Source: an uncultured Prevotella sp.
Lineage (GTDB): Bacteria > Bacteroidota > Bacteroidia > Bacteroidales > Bacteroidaceae
Reading direction: 5' to 3'
Assembly: GCA_937889855.1 (NCBI GenBank)
Contig: CALBYK010000179.1
Location: forward strand, 1-17,725
Length of the DNA stretch: 17,725 bases
Below are positions 1-6,680 of the stretch, piece after piece. Numbering within the stretch: the stretch's first letter is position 1; each line of letters begins with the position of its first letter. A model generated the notes under the pieces. It made no database searches. It was not told where the DNA came from and saw nothing but the letters and a program-made list of their open reading frames with translations. A program made the position numbers and the translations under genes.

Positions 1-415
1 CCTGCGTGTAAGGAATGGCGAGCTTCTCCACCCCACTCTTCCACGACTCTATCTTCTTGTCGAACGACACGCCCACAAACTCCACCCCTTTCTGGTGGAA
101 CTTCTGGTACATAGCCACAACATTAGGCGCGTCCTTGCGGCAGTCGGGACACCATGAAGCCCAAAAGTCGAGCACCACATACTTGCCGCGCAGACTCTTC
201 AGCGAGAACGGTTTGCCGTCGATGGTCTTCAGCGCTATCTCCGGAGCCTCAACTCCCGTCTTAAGAAGTGTTGTGGCATACTTGGCGTCGAGATCGGCAG
301 CCTGCTGCTGGCTTGACGCCACATTGCCGCCCTCAACCTTGTCCTGTGCCGACACCACGCTTGCCGCCATTGCCATTACAGCAAAGAGCAAAGCACTTTT
401 AAACATATTCCTCAT
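1..415 (-). CDS. TlpA-like thioredoxin-fold protein, 3' end outside window
   Basis: The first 138 residues of an exported thiol-disulfide protein are present and the C-terminus is cut by the window edge. Residues 1-23 form a signal peptide (hydrophobic FKSALLFAVMAMAASVVSA, then QDK). A linker follows, then an AhpC/TSA-TlpA domain from about residue 53: GVEAPEIALKTIDGKPFSL, then VVLDFWASWCPDC with the redox pair C89 and C92. Such proteins reduce or exchange disulfides in the periplasm of Bacteroidota, often as lipoproteins or at the membrane; no lipobox Cys is seen after this signal peptide. The WCPDC active site differs from the WCGPC of cytosolic thioredoxin and is typical of the TlpA/ResA-like group. 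The start was placed at ATG 415; the next ATG (406) is also possible, and an upstream ATG at about 424 runs into a stop after three codons. The partner and substrate are unknown. Confidence 0.88.
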   Translation of the reverse strand, partial: MRNMFKSALLFAVMAMAASVVSAQDKVEGGNVASSQQQAADLDAKYATTLLKTGVEAPEIALKTIDGKPFSLKSLRGKYVVLDFWASWCPDCRKDAPNVVAMYQKFHQKGVEFVGVSFDKKIESWKSGVEKLAIPYTQ

Positions 416-449
416 ATTCTCATCTTATTTGTTTCGTTAAAGTAGAAAT

Positions 450-524
450 GGGGACAAACACACTTACGTCCCCTACCCGATTACAAAATTAAGCAAAAAG
501 CTGCAATCTACAGACATGCTGTAG
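450..524 (-). promoter_or_regulatory. Putative promoter and leader structures of the TlpA-like gene
   Basis: On the minus strand the -7 box TAATTTTG (plus 484-491) matches the Bacteroidota consensus TAnnTTTG exactly. At a 19-bp spacing the -33 position holds TCTG (511-514), a weak match. The -33 region lies inside a small inverted repeat, CTACAG-N5-CTGTAG (508-524), which could be an operator. Transcription would begin near 477, giving a leader of about 60 nt. That leader contains a 6-bp GGGGAC/GTCCCC hairpin with a 12-nt loop (450-473). The promoter is inferred from motif matching; the operator and leader roles are speculative. Confidence 0.45.
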
Positions 525-588
525 TTAAAGATAATTAAGCCACACAGCAGCACAAGAAAATCCACGACTACAGCAAAGCCTTCTATTC

Positions 589-671
589 TTAATACTTGAA
601 GTTTCGGATTTAGTGAATTGGCTGCGCTCGGCGCAGCCAATTCACTAAATCCGAAACTTGAGTTAATACTT
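589..671. repeat. Perfect 29-bp-arm palindrome flanked by 9-bp direct repeats
   Basis: Positions 599-627 and 631-659 are exact reverse complements (29 of 29) around the 3-nt centre TCG. The palindrome is flanked by identical 9-bp direct repeats TTAATACTT at 589-597 and 663-671; the right copy overlaps the guaD stop codon by two bases. The structure sits between the guaD stop and the TlpA-like gene promoter. The arms are far longer than needed for a rho-independent terminator and no T-run follows on either strand. It looks like a miniature palindromic insertion (REP- or MITE-like) that could also act as an RNA hairpin shielding the guaD 3' end. That is inference; no second copy exists in this window. 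Confidence 0.85.
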
Positions 672-1191
672 AATATTCAGTCTTTTCAGTGTTCGCTGTC
701 CACATACGGAACGCCCCCATAGCCTCAGCTCCGAGTATGCGTGCCATCGTTTTGTGCCGCTTTGCCGGAGGCAATGCGATTTCCTGATATATAAAGTCGT
801 CGTCGAATCCTATGCCAGCGGCATCCTTGCGGTCATTAGCATAGAATATGCGGTCAAGATGTGCCCAATATATCGCCCCCAAGCACATTGGGCAAGGCTC
901 ACACGATGTGTATATGTCGCATCCTGCTAGGTCGAATGTTCCAAGATTCCGTGTCGCCAGACGTATGCAATTCACCTCTGCATGTGCCGTAGGGTCGTTA
1001 TCAAGTGTCACACTGTTGGACGCTTCGGCAACCAACTCACCGCCTCTGACAATCACGGCCCCAAAAGGACCGCCTCCGTTACGGACACTGTTTTCAGAGA
1101 GAGCTATCGCACGCCGCATGAAGAAGTCGTTCTTCGACTCTTCACTGGCAAAGACATCAGGAACCGGTTGTACTAAAATGGAATTTTTCAT
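670..1191 (-). CDS. guaD: Guanine deaminase (CDA-fold, GuaD type)
   Basis: This 173-residue zinc enzyme hydrolyses guanine to xanthine and ammonia in purine salvage and catabolism, in the cytoplasm. The cytidine-deaminase fold is complete: PFGAVIV near residues 42-48, DPTAHAE with zinc ligand H70 and catalytic E72, then CEPCPMC with zinc ligands C100 and C103. It resembles bacterial GuaD rather than tRNA adenosine deaminase TadA because of the segment GAIYWA, the GFDDDFIY stretch near 128-135, and the C-terminal FRMW...KTEY. In the Bacillus enzyme this swapped C-terminal tail, ending in Tyr, closes the active site of the dimer partner. About 20 extra N-terminal residues precede the usual start. 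The gene has its own promoter and an A-rich leader, so it is probably transcribed apart from the helicase gene upstream. A general nucleoside deaminase label would also fit, but GuaD is clearly the better match. Confidence 0.87.
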   Translation of the reverse strand: MKNSILVQPVPDVFASEESKNDFFMRRAIALSENSVRNGGGPFGAVIVRGGELVAEASNSVTLDNDPTAHAEVNCIRLATRNLGTFDLAGCDIYTSCEPCPMCLGAIYWAHLDRIFYANDRKDAAGIGFDDDFIYQEIALPPAKRHKTMARILGAEAMGAFRMWTANTEKTEY

Positions 1192-1262
1192 ATAAATGTT
1201 TCAGTTTCTTTTTTTTTATTTTTACGAGATAAAATGTATCACATCTGTCACTTCATGGCAAG
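1192..1262 (-). promoter_or_regulatory. guaD promoter and A-rich leader
   Basis: On the minus strand a -7 box TACATTTT (plus 1231-1238; seven of eight matches to TAnnTTTG) lies 20 bp downstream of CTTG (plus 1259-1262), a partial match to the -33 TTTG. The predicted start of transcription is near 1224, leaving a leader of about 33 nt. That leader is almost all A on the coding strand and contains a run of nine A residues (plus 1209-1217), with no Shine-Dalgarno. A-rich unstructured leaders are normal in Bacteroidota; the homopolymer may be prone to slippage. No purine riboswitch core was recognised. Confidence 0.5.
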
Positions 1263-1310
1263 AAACGGCACGCACTTGTGCCAGAAAACTCGCTATGAGC
1301 TATTACCCAA

Positions 1311-1376
1311 AGGCCTGGTAATGACGCTACAAAGGCTTGGTAATGACGCTACAAGAGCTTGGCAATGACGCTACAA
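1311..1376. repeat. Three 22-bp tandem repeats downstream of the helicase gene
   Basis: Three direct copies lie head to tail at 1311-1332, 1333-1354 and 1355-1376. All share the core AATGACGCTACAA, with a few substitutions at the 5' side of each unit; a decayed fourth start follows at 1377. A small hairpin ATTACC/GGTAAT (1302-1307 with 1317-1322) overlaps the first unit. The repeats lie in the 230-bp gap between the helicase stop (1422) and the guaD promoter, so they would be in the 3' untranslated region of the helicase transcript. A 22-bp period does not preserve reading frame, and no gene is apparent. There are no spacers, so it is not a CRISPR array. Function is unknown. Confidence 0.85.
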
Positions 1377-1421
1377 GGACTTTGTAAGCCTTCTTCCAAT
1401 GCTCTGTAATGCAGACAGCCT

Positions 1422-2903
1422 TTATTCCTCTGTCTGCGTCCTCGGCCAATTGACGAGAAACAGCTTCTCGGTGGCTCGCGTGAAGGCGGTGTAGAGCCAG
1501 TGTATGTAGTCGGGGGTGAGCATCTCGTCGGTCATGTAGCCCTGGTCCACATACACGTGCGCCCACTGTCCGCCCTGCGCCTTGTGGCAAGTCACGGCAT
1601 AGGCGTATTTTATCTGCAGGGCGTTGTAGTAGGGGTCTTCCCTGAGTTTCTTGTAGCGCTCGGGCTTGGTGCGCACGTCGGCATAGTCAAGCATCACTTG
1701 CCCGAAGAGACGCTCGCTTTGCTCGCGCGTAAGAGCGGGAGCCTCGGTTGAGAGCGAGTCGGTGAGGGCGGTAACCTGCAACTCGTAGTTGTCGTAGTCG
1801 GGGAATTGCAGCCAAAGGTCGACGAAGTGGAAGCCGTAGAGGTCGCGGCGGTTGCGCACGCGCTGTATGACGGCACGGTCGCCGTTGGCAATGAACGATG
1901 GCAAATTACCATTAACCTGCGCCGTGTCGGGCACGCGCCCTGCACCACCTTTGGCTATACCTGCGGCTCCCTTGTTGGCTTTCTCCGTCCAATAATAGTT
2001 GTTCTTCACTATCATTAGCCAGTCGCCAGACGTGAGTTCCTCCTCGCGCCACAGCACCTGGTTGCGTATGCCCTGGTTGTAGATATTGGCACGCTTGTTT
2101 GAACGCGTCACCACCATCGTCTCGTCCATGCCCACCTGCGAGTAGCTTGTTGACAGCGACTCTATAAGCTCGTCGCCCGGCACACACACGATGTCGGCAA
2201 AGCCCCGGAAGCGAATCTTCGGCAATTCCGTTGCCTCGTCATGAGTTATCATCTGCCTTATCACTGTGGCATTGTAGAGGATGCCCGACTCCTGGCTTTG
2301 GCGCAGCACCTCCTTCAGGTCGCAGTCGTAAACCTTCAACCCAAAGCCCTCAATGAAGTCGGAGCAGAGCGCGGGCGACTCCTCCTCGCCCACCGGCGGC
2401 AGCTGTGCCTTGTCGCCAATGAGCATGAGCCGGCAGTTGCGTCCCGAATAGACAAACTGCACAAGGTCGTCGAGCAAGCAGCCCGTGCCGAACACCGCGC
2501 CGGGCAGTCCCTCGTTGGCAACCATCGACGCCTCGTCCACCATGAAGAGCGTGTCGGCCATCATGTTAGGAGCCAGCGAGAACGCACCCTCCATCGACTT
2601 CTGCCTGTATATGCGGCGGTGTATGGTGGAGGCAGGTGTGCCGGAGTTGACAGAGAACACCTTGGCGGCACGGCCCGTAGGCGCAAGCAGCACTACATGC
2701 TGCTTGAGCCCGCGCATAGTGCGCACTATGGCACCAGAGAGCGATGTCTTGCCTGTGCCTGCCGAGCCACGAAGTATCATCACCGCACGGTCGTCGCTGT
2801 CGGTGATGAACTCGGCAAAAGTTATGAGTGCGTGGTTTTGCTCGAGCGTCGGCTCAAAGCCGAAACTCTGCCTTATCTGATATATTAGTTCGTCTTGCAA
2901 CAC
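1422..2903 (-). CDS. RecD/Dda-like superfamily 1B DNA helicase
   Basis: This 493-residue ATP-dependent helicase is expected to move 5' to 3' on DNA in repair, recombination or replication restart. Motifs run in order: Walker A GSAGTGKT (46-53), motif Ia LAPTGRAA (73-80), Walker B VDEAS (122-126), motif III GDKAQLPPVG (163-172), an EVLRQS segment near 198-203, then the UvrD-like C-terminal TCHKAQGGQW (438-447) and YTAFTRA (471-477). It lacks the long N-terminal region of full-size RecD2 and of RecD within RecBCD, and no recB or recC lies nearby, so it is best seen as a stand-alone helicase of the short type common in Bacteroidota. The start is GTG at 2903, with no ATG close by and no Shine-Dalgarno. 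It begins 19 nt after the stop of the mechanosensitive channel gene, so the two are probably co-transcribed. Confidence 0.88.
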   Translation of the reverse strand: MLQDELIYQIRQSFGFEPTLEQNHALITFAEFITDSDDRAVMILRGSAGTGKTSLSGAIVRTMRGLKQHVVLLAPTGRAAKVFSVNSGTPASTIHRRIYRQKSMEGAFSLAPNMMADTLFMVDEASMVANEGLPGAVFGTGCLLDDLVQFVYSGRNCRLMLIGDKAQLPPVGEEESPALCSDFIEGFGLKVYDCDLKEVLRQSQESGILYNATVIRQMITHDEATELPKIRFRGFADIVCVPGDELIESLSTSYSQVGMDETMVVTRSNKRANIYNQGIRNQVLWREEELTSGDWLMIVKNNYYWTEKANKGAAGIAKGGAGRVPDTAQVNGNLPSFIANGDRAVIQRVRNRRDLYGFHFVDLWLQFPDYDNYELQVTALTDSLSTEAPALTREQSERLFGQVMLDYADVRTKPERYKKLREDPYYNALQIKYAYAVTCHKAQGGQWAHVYVDQGYMTDEMLTPDYIHWLYTAFTRATEKLFLVNWPRTQTEE

Positions 2904-2922
2904 TTTTTCTCTGATTGTTTTT

Positions 2923-4086
2923 TTATATCCTTTGGTATATCCTCAACCCGAACACCGGCGCGAGCGCATACACATGCTCCATTATCTCGGCGAGATGATG
3001 CTCGTAGGACTTCCACTCCTTCTGCTTGAGAAAGAAGTATATTTCTATAGGCAGCCCGTTGGGCGTAGGCTCCAGCTGCCGCACGAAGAAAGTTAGTCCC
3101 GACACCACGTCGTCTCGCCCCGACAGCCAGCGTTCCACGTACCTGCGGAAGAGCGTCAGGTTTACCGCCTCGCCACGCATCTCCTCTTTCCGGAGAAGTC
3201 CCGAGTCGGCAAGTTGCCGTTTAAGCCCGCCGTCGGCTACGGCTATTGAGCGGAAGTCGATGTACAGAGCGCGCTTGACTCGCCGTCCCTCGCCTTCGCG
3301 CATGCCCTGCCAGTTTTGGAACGAGTCCTCGATGAGTTTCTGCGGTGGCACGGTGACGATGGTCTGGTCAAAATTGCGCACCTTCACGGTGGACAACGTT
3401 ATGTCCTCCACTATGCCGTTCACCCCTGCCTTGTCCATTGTTATCCAGTCGCCCTTACGCACCATGTTGTTGCTCGTCAGGCGTATGCCGGCCACGAGCC
3501 CTGTTATGGAGTCCTTGAACACGAGCATGAGCACAGCCGACGTGGCGCCGAGTCCGGCGAGCAGCGTCAGCGGACTACGGTCGATGACGATGGATATGAT
3601 GACGATGATGCCGAGGAAGAGCACCACGATCTTAAGCACTCCGCAAAACGAGTGGAAGTATTGCTGGGCAGCCGTGCGGTGCTCCTTGTCGGAGTCGAAC
3701 AGCTTGAACGACGCTATGAATGAGACGGCAAGGCGCATCATGGCAACGGTAATGTATATGGCCGTTGCCTTGACAATAAGGTCTTGCGCCAATGGATAAG
3801 CGGCAAACAGCGGTGGCATCAGCTTCCACACAATGACAGCCGGGACCACATTACAAGCCGAGCGCAGCACCTGGGTATTGAGCAGATAGTCGTCCCACGC
3901 GACCTCTGTCTTGCGCGTTATGCGCACGATTACCGGCGACAGCACCTTCAGGCAGAACATGTAGACAAGCCATGCAAGGAGTGCCACCGCAAGACTGAGG
4001 GCGAGAAGCGTGACGGTGGTAAGAAGGTCGCCCTTGAGGGATGTCGAGGCGAGAAGGTGCTCGACAAGAGATGATATATTCTTCAT
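2923..4086 (-). CDS. ybdG: YbdG-type mechanosensitive ion channel (MscS superfamily)
   Basis: This 387-residue inner-membrane channel belongs to the MscS superfamily and should open under membrane tension to release solutes during hypo-osmotic shock. Hydrophobic helices lie at about 21-52, 74-98, 102-127, 150-168 and 172-203. The last carries the pore-lining signature LLAGLGATSAVLMLVFKDS followed by GLVAGIRL and the basic KGDWI that opens the cytoplasmic beta domain. The tail matches the YbdG subfamily rather than MscS: SFQNWQGM, GRRVKRALYIDF, and FVRQLEPTPNGLPIEIY near the C-terminus. Length is close to the E. coli YbdG length of about 415. The ATG at 4086 was chosen; an in-frame TTG at 4116 would add ten poorly conserved residues. 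The gene follows dacB by 71 nt and precedes the helicase gene by 19 nt. Confidence 0.9.
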   Translation of the reverse strand: MKNISSLVEHLLASTSLKGDLLTTVTLLALSLAVALLAWLVYMFCLKVLSPVIVRITRKTEVAWDDYLLNTQVLRSACNVVPAVIVWKLMPPLFAAYPLAQDLIVKATAIYITVAMMRLAVSFIASFKLFDSDKEHRTAAQQYFHSFCGVLKIVVLFLGIIVIISIVIDRSPLTLLAGLGATSAVLMLVFKDSITGLVAGIRLTSNNMVRKGDWITMDKAGVNGIVEDITLSTVKVRNFDQTIVTVPPQKLIEDSFQNWQGMREGEGRRVKRALYIDFRSIAVADGGLKRQLADSGLLRKEEMRGEAVNLTLFRRYVERWLSGRDDVVSGLTFFVRQLEPTPNGLPIEIYFFLKQKEWKSYEHHLAEIMEHVYALAPVFGLRIYQRI

Positions 4087-4132
4087 AATGCTTGGAGGCG
4101 TTGAGTTCCTGCCCAACGCTTATATTGACAGT

Positions 4133-4154
4133 GTGCTGAGCTCTCGCCCAGCAC
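4133..4154 (-). other. Intercistronic stem-loop between dacB and ybdG
   Basis: Nine paired positions (4133-4141 with 4146-4154, one of them G-U when read as minus-strand RNA) close a four-base loop that reads GAGA, a GNRA-type tetraloop. It begins three bases past the dacB stop codon. No T-run follows, so it is unlikely to be an efficient intrinsic terminator; it could be an RNA-stability or processing element that sets different levels of the two mRNAs. The structure is visible directly; its role is inference. Confidence 0.5.
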
Positions 4155-4157
4155 CTC

Positions 4158-5423
4158 CTATGGTTGGCAAAGTACGGTGCATACACGGTCCTGGAAGGCG
4201 CGTCCGTTGCTGCGGTGCATCACCCCCTGGTTGATGATGGAGAAGGCAAGACGGTGGCCATTGGCAGCCGTGCAGTAGCCGGCAAGTGAAGAGATGCCCG
4301 TGACGGTGCCCGTCTTGGCGAACACGTTGCCTTGGGTGAACGTGCCGCGCATGCGCGATCGTAGAGTGCCGTCAACGCCTGCCTCGGGCAGGGCGGGATG
4401 CAGGTGCAGGTAGATGTTGCTGTTCTGAAAGGCGTAGCGAAGGAGACGCACCTCAAGCTCGGCGGACACATAGTTGTAGAGCGAGAGCCCGGAGCCGTCG
4501 GCAATGCTGTAGCGGCGCGGGTTGAGCCCCACCTTGCTTACAAGCCGTTCCACGACTGCGGCGGAATTTCTTGCCGTTGACGGACGGTTGCCGGCAGAGG
4601 CTCCAAGTTGGTAGAACATCGATTCGGCATAGAGGTTGTCGCTCTCCTTGAGCATCCTCATCAGTATCTGGTCGATGGAGTGGAAACGGCTCGTTATGCA
4701 ATAGGCATCCTCAGGCCGGCGTGCCTCGCCCAAGGATGCGTCCACCACGATGCCGGCCTCACGCAGCTCGTCGGCAAACCGCTTCACGAAGACGTTCTTG
4801 CGGCTTATGAGCAATGGCGAGAGCACGGGGTTGTCATCGTCCCAGCACCAGCCGTTGCCCAGCGAGTCGCGGTCCTTCATCGACTTGTCGGCATATATGT
4901 TGCCGCGTATGGTGTCTACCCCCATCTTGCGTATGCCCTCCACAAAGGCCCGCATGTCATCGTTGTTGAAACGCGGGTCAAAGCCACCGACGCAATAGAC
5001 GTTGCCCCGTAGCGTGCGGTCGCTCACCTCACCCGTATAACACAGCTCGGTCTTGAAACGGTAGCTGCCGCCGAGCTTGTCGATGGCGGTTATGGCTGTT
5101 ATAACCTTCATCGTTGACGCCGGACGCATAAGCTGCCGCTCGTTGTGGGCATAGAGCACAGAGTCGGCGTCGAGGTCGTAAACCATGAGCGCCACCTGTG
5201 ACGTGCTGAACATGTCGTTCTGAAGCAATTGGTCTATGTGCATGCGCACGGTCTGGGGCCATGGCAACGACCGCTGGCCGACGGAGAATGTGTCAACCAC
5301 GAGCGAGTCTTGTCCTGTAGGCTCGTCGTCAATTTCTATTGTCTCCTGCGCGTGTACCGTACCAAAGGCAAACAGCAACGCTGCCAACAATGCATATATA
5401 TGATGTGTAATGCTTGATTTCAT
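4158..5423 (-). CDS. dacB: D-alanyl-D-alanine carboxypeptidase/endopeptidase, PBP4 family (peptidase S13)
   Basis: This 421-residue periplasmic penicillin-binding protein trims or cuts D-Ala-containing peptide cross-links in peptidoglycan. Residues 1-26 are a signal peptide (basic start, hydrophobic IYALLAALLFAFG, cleavage after AQ). The three active-site motifs of serine penicillin-binding enzymes are present: S103-T-M-K106 in RPASTMK, S261-D-N263 in ESDNLYAE, and K370-T-G372 in FAKTGTVTG. Large spacing between the first two motifs is characteristic of the S13 family, where an extra domain is inserted, here including GGFDPRFNN. The start ATG at 5423 overlaps the stop of the upstream membrane-protein gene as ATGA, which suggests translational coupling. 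The family is often named dacB; endopeptidase versus carboxypeptidase preference cannot be read from sequence. It is slightly shorter than the E. coli protein (about 477). Confidence 0.92.
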   Translation of the reverse strand: MKSSITHHIYALLAALLFAFGTVHAQETIEIDDEPTGQDSLVVDTFSVGQRSLPWPQTVRMHIDQLLQNDMFSTSQVALMVYDLDADSVLYAHNERQLMRPASTMKVITAITAIDKLGGSYRFKTELCYTGEVSDRTLRGNVYCVGGFDPRFNNDDMRAFVEGIRKMGVDTIRGNIYADKSMKDRDSLGNGWCWDDDNPVLSPLLISRKNVFVKRFADELREAGIVVDASLGEARRPEDAYCITSRFHSIDQILMRMLKESDNLYAESMFYQLGASAGNRPSTARNSAAVVERLVSKVGLNPRRYSIADGSGLSLYNYVSAELEVRLLRYAFQNSNIYLHLHPALPEAGVDGTLRSRMRGTFTQGNVFAKTGTVTGISSLAGYCTAANGHRLAFSIINQGVMHRSNGRAFQDRVCTVLCQP

Positions 5424-5812
5424 TTTTGTCTGCGTTTTATCTCCTTAATAAAGCCTGTCGTGTCGGCAGGCTGCACCGAGGTGACATGTCCCATGCCATA
5501 CTCTATGATGACGTGGGGCGCCACGAGCAACGCTCCACGCACCGGGCGCACTGCCACTATCTCGTCGATGTTTATGACAAGTGGCCTCGCCAGACGGCCA
5601 CGTAATATGGCGAGGTGGTTGTCTTGGGTCATCACATACTCGGAATGTATCATCCTGTCGACGGCAGCTGCACCAAGCATCAGGCAGACAAGGCCGAAGA
5701 CCGGAGTAAGTCCGGTGCGGTTGAGGAAGCACAACAGCGCGCATGCCGCGAGAGTCAGCAGCGTAGCAAGTGCCTGCACGGATATCTTATGTTGGAATGT
5801 ACGGTTCATCAT
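5420..5812 (-). CDS. Small membrane protein with PH-like C-terminal domain, unknown function
   Basis: About 130 residues, not recognised as a named gene. After a short basic start (MMNRTFQHK) two hydrophobic stretches follow, ALATLLTLAACALLCFL and TPVFGLVCLMLGAAAV, consistent with a membrane hairpin. The rest alternates hydrophobic beta-like strands: SEYVMTQDNHLAILRG, then PLVINIDEIVAVRPV, then HVIIEYG, and ends in FIKEIKRRQK. This resembles the bacterial PH (bPH) domains often found after paired membrane helices. The ATG at 5812 (or 5809) was preferred to the GTG at 5893, because the extra 27 residues are polar, low in complexity, and overlap the preceding pseudouridine synthase gene. Its stop overlaps the dacB start as ATGA, so a linked envelope role is plausible but unproven. 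Confidence 0.72.
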   Translation of the reverse strand: MMNRTFQHKISVQALATLLTLAACALLCFLNRTGLTPVFGLVCLMLGAAAVDRMIHSEYVMTQDNHLAILRGRLARPLVINIDEIVAVRPVRGALLVAPHVIIEYGMGHVTSVQPADTTGFIKEIKRRQK

Positions 5813-5879
5813 TGGAAGTGCCGGGGTCCGGCACGTTATTGAATTGTTGTTATCGCTTTTATACTCGCGTTGTGTCAAG

Positions 5880-6557
5880 CTACCGCCCGACACCTCCCAA
5901 AGCTTGCCACAGACGGTCGTTTGGCACGGGAGCCTCAGCCACTATCGTCTCCTTCGACACGGGGTGGACAAACTCCACGCGGCGCGACATGAGCGAGATG
6001 CTGCCGTCAGGGTTGCTGCGCGGCGAGCCATACTTCAGGTCGCCCTTGATTGGACAACCCATATGGGCAAGCTGGCAGCGTATCTGGTGGTGGCGCCCGG
6101 TCATGAGGCTCACTTCGAGAAGCATGTAGTTGTCAGACACAGAGCGCACCTTATACTTAAGCACAGCCTTCTTGGAGCCTGGCACCTCACGTTCATGGGC
6201 ATAGCTTTTGTTCTGCCGCTCGTTGCGCGTGAGCCAGTCGGTGAGCGTCGCCTCGGGAGCTATGTCGCGGCGCTTGACGACAGCCCAGTAGGTCTTGTGC
6301 ACGTCGCCCGTGCGGAACATGTCGTTAAGGCGCGAGAGAGCCTTCGATGTCTTGGCAAAGACAACGAGTCCGCTCACGGGCCGGTCCAGGCGGTGGACGA
6401 CACCGAGAAACACGTTGCCCGGCTTGTTGTACTTTTCCTTTATATACTGTTTCACCGTTTCTGAGAGCGGAGTGTCGCCGGTCTTGTCGCCCTGCACTAT
6501 CTCGCCGCTCTCTTTATTGACTATAATGATGTGGTTGTCCTCGTAGACTACGTTCAT
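5880..6557 (-). CDS. RluA-family pseudouridine synthase
   Basis: This 225-residue enzyme converts specific uridines in rRNA or tRNA to pseudouridine in the cytoplasm. The family signature HRLDRPVSGLVVFAKT contains the catalytic aspartate D58. Flanking it are VVYEDNHIIIVNKESGE at the start and RHHQIRCQLAHMGCPIKGD in the C-terminal half, both typical of RluA/RluC/RluD catalytic domains. There is no N-terminal S4 RNA-binding domain, so it is the short RluA or TruC-like type; which nucleotide is modified cannot be told. The ATG at 6557 was chosen because the protein begins directly with the conserved strand; an upstream ATG at 6677 would add 40 residues encoded across an inverted repeat and is unlikely. 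The gene lies 123 nt after fabG on the same strand. Confidence 0.9.
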   Translation of the reverse strand: MNVVYEDNHIIIVNKESGEIVQGDKTGDTPLSETVKQYIKEKYNKPGNVFLGVVHRLDRPVSGLVVFAKTSKALSRLNDMFRTGDVHKTYWAVVKRRDIAPEATLTDWLTRNERQNKSYAHEREVPGSKKAVLKYKVRSVSDNYMLLEVSLMTGRHHQIRCQLAHMGCPIKGDLKYGSPRSNPDGSISLMSRRVEFVHPVSKETIVAEAPVPNDRLWQALGGVGR

Positions 6558-6595
6558 AACGTGTTGTGTTTGTTTATTGATATATATAAACGACA

Positions 6596-6649
6596 ATAGA
6601 GACAACAGAGACAACATTGGGCTGTGCCCTTTGTCTCCATTGTCTCTAT
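6596..6649. repeat. Imperfect inverted repeat between fabG and the pseudouridine synthase gene
   Basis: The 19-nt arms 6596-6614 and 6631-6649 pair except at two adjacent central positions. Each arm contains two GAGACAA-type heptamers, so the arms are also internally repeated. A nested GGGC/GCCC hairpin (6619-6622 with 6626-6629) sits in the centre. No T-run follows on the minus strand, so it is a poor candidate for an intrinsic terminator. It may attenuate or process the fabG transcript, or be an old palindromic insertion. Confidence 0.7.
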
Positions 6650-6680
6650 CGCCGTTTAATGTGTATATGCCGTGCACACG

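Noticed and set aside
599..659. Rho-independent terminator of guaD
   Set aside because: The stem is 29 bp and perfect, but no T-run follows on the coding strand, so it was kept as a palindromic repeat instead.
670..1191. TadA (tRNA adenosine deaminase) instead of GuaD
   Set aside because: The GFDDDFIY region and the C-terminal aromatic tail ending in KTEY fit guanine deaminase, and TadA lacks them.
1192..1300. Purine riboswitch controlling guaD
   Set aside because: The predicted leader is only about 33 nt and A-rich; no conserved three-way junction core is visible.
1311..1376. CRISPR array
   Set aside because: The units abut with no spacers, only three copies are present, and no cas gene is nearby.
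2241..2888. Open frame of 215 codons on the plus strand
   Set aside because: Antisense shadow of the helicase N-terminal half; His/Arg-rich with no domain.
5460..6464. Open frame of 334 codons on the plus strand
   Set aside because: It runs antisense across the small membrane-protein gene and the pseudouridine synthase gene, both with better evidence.
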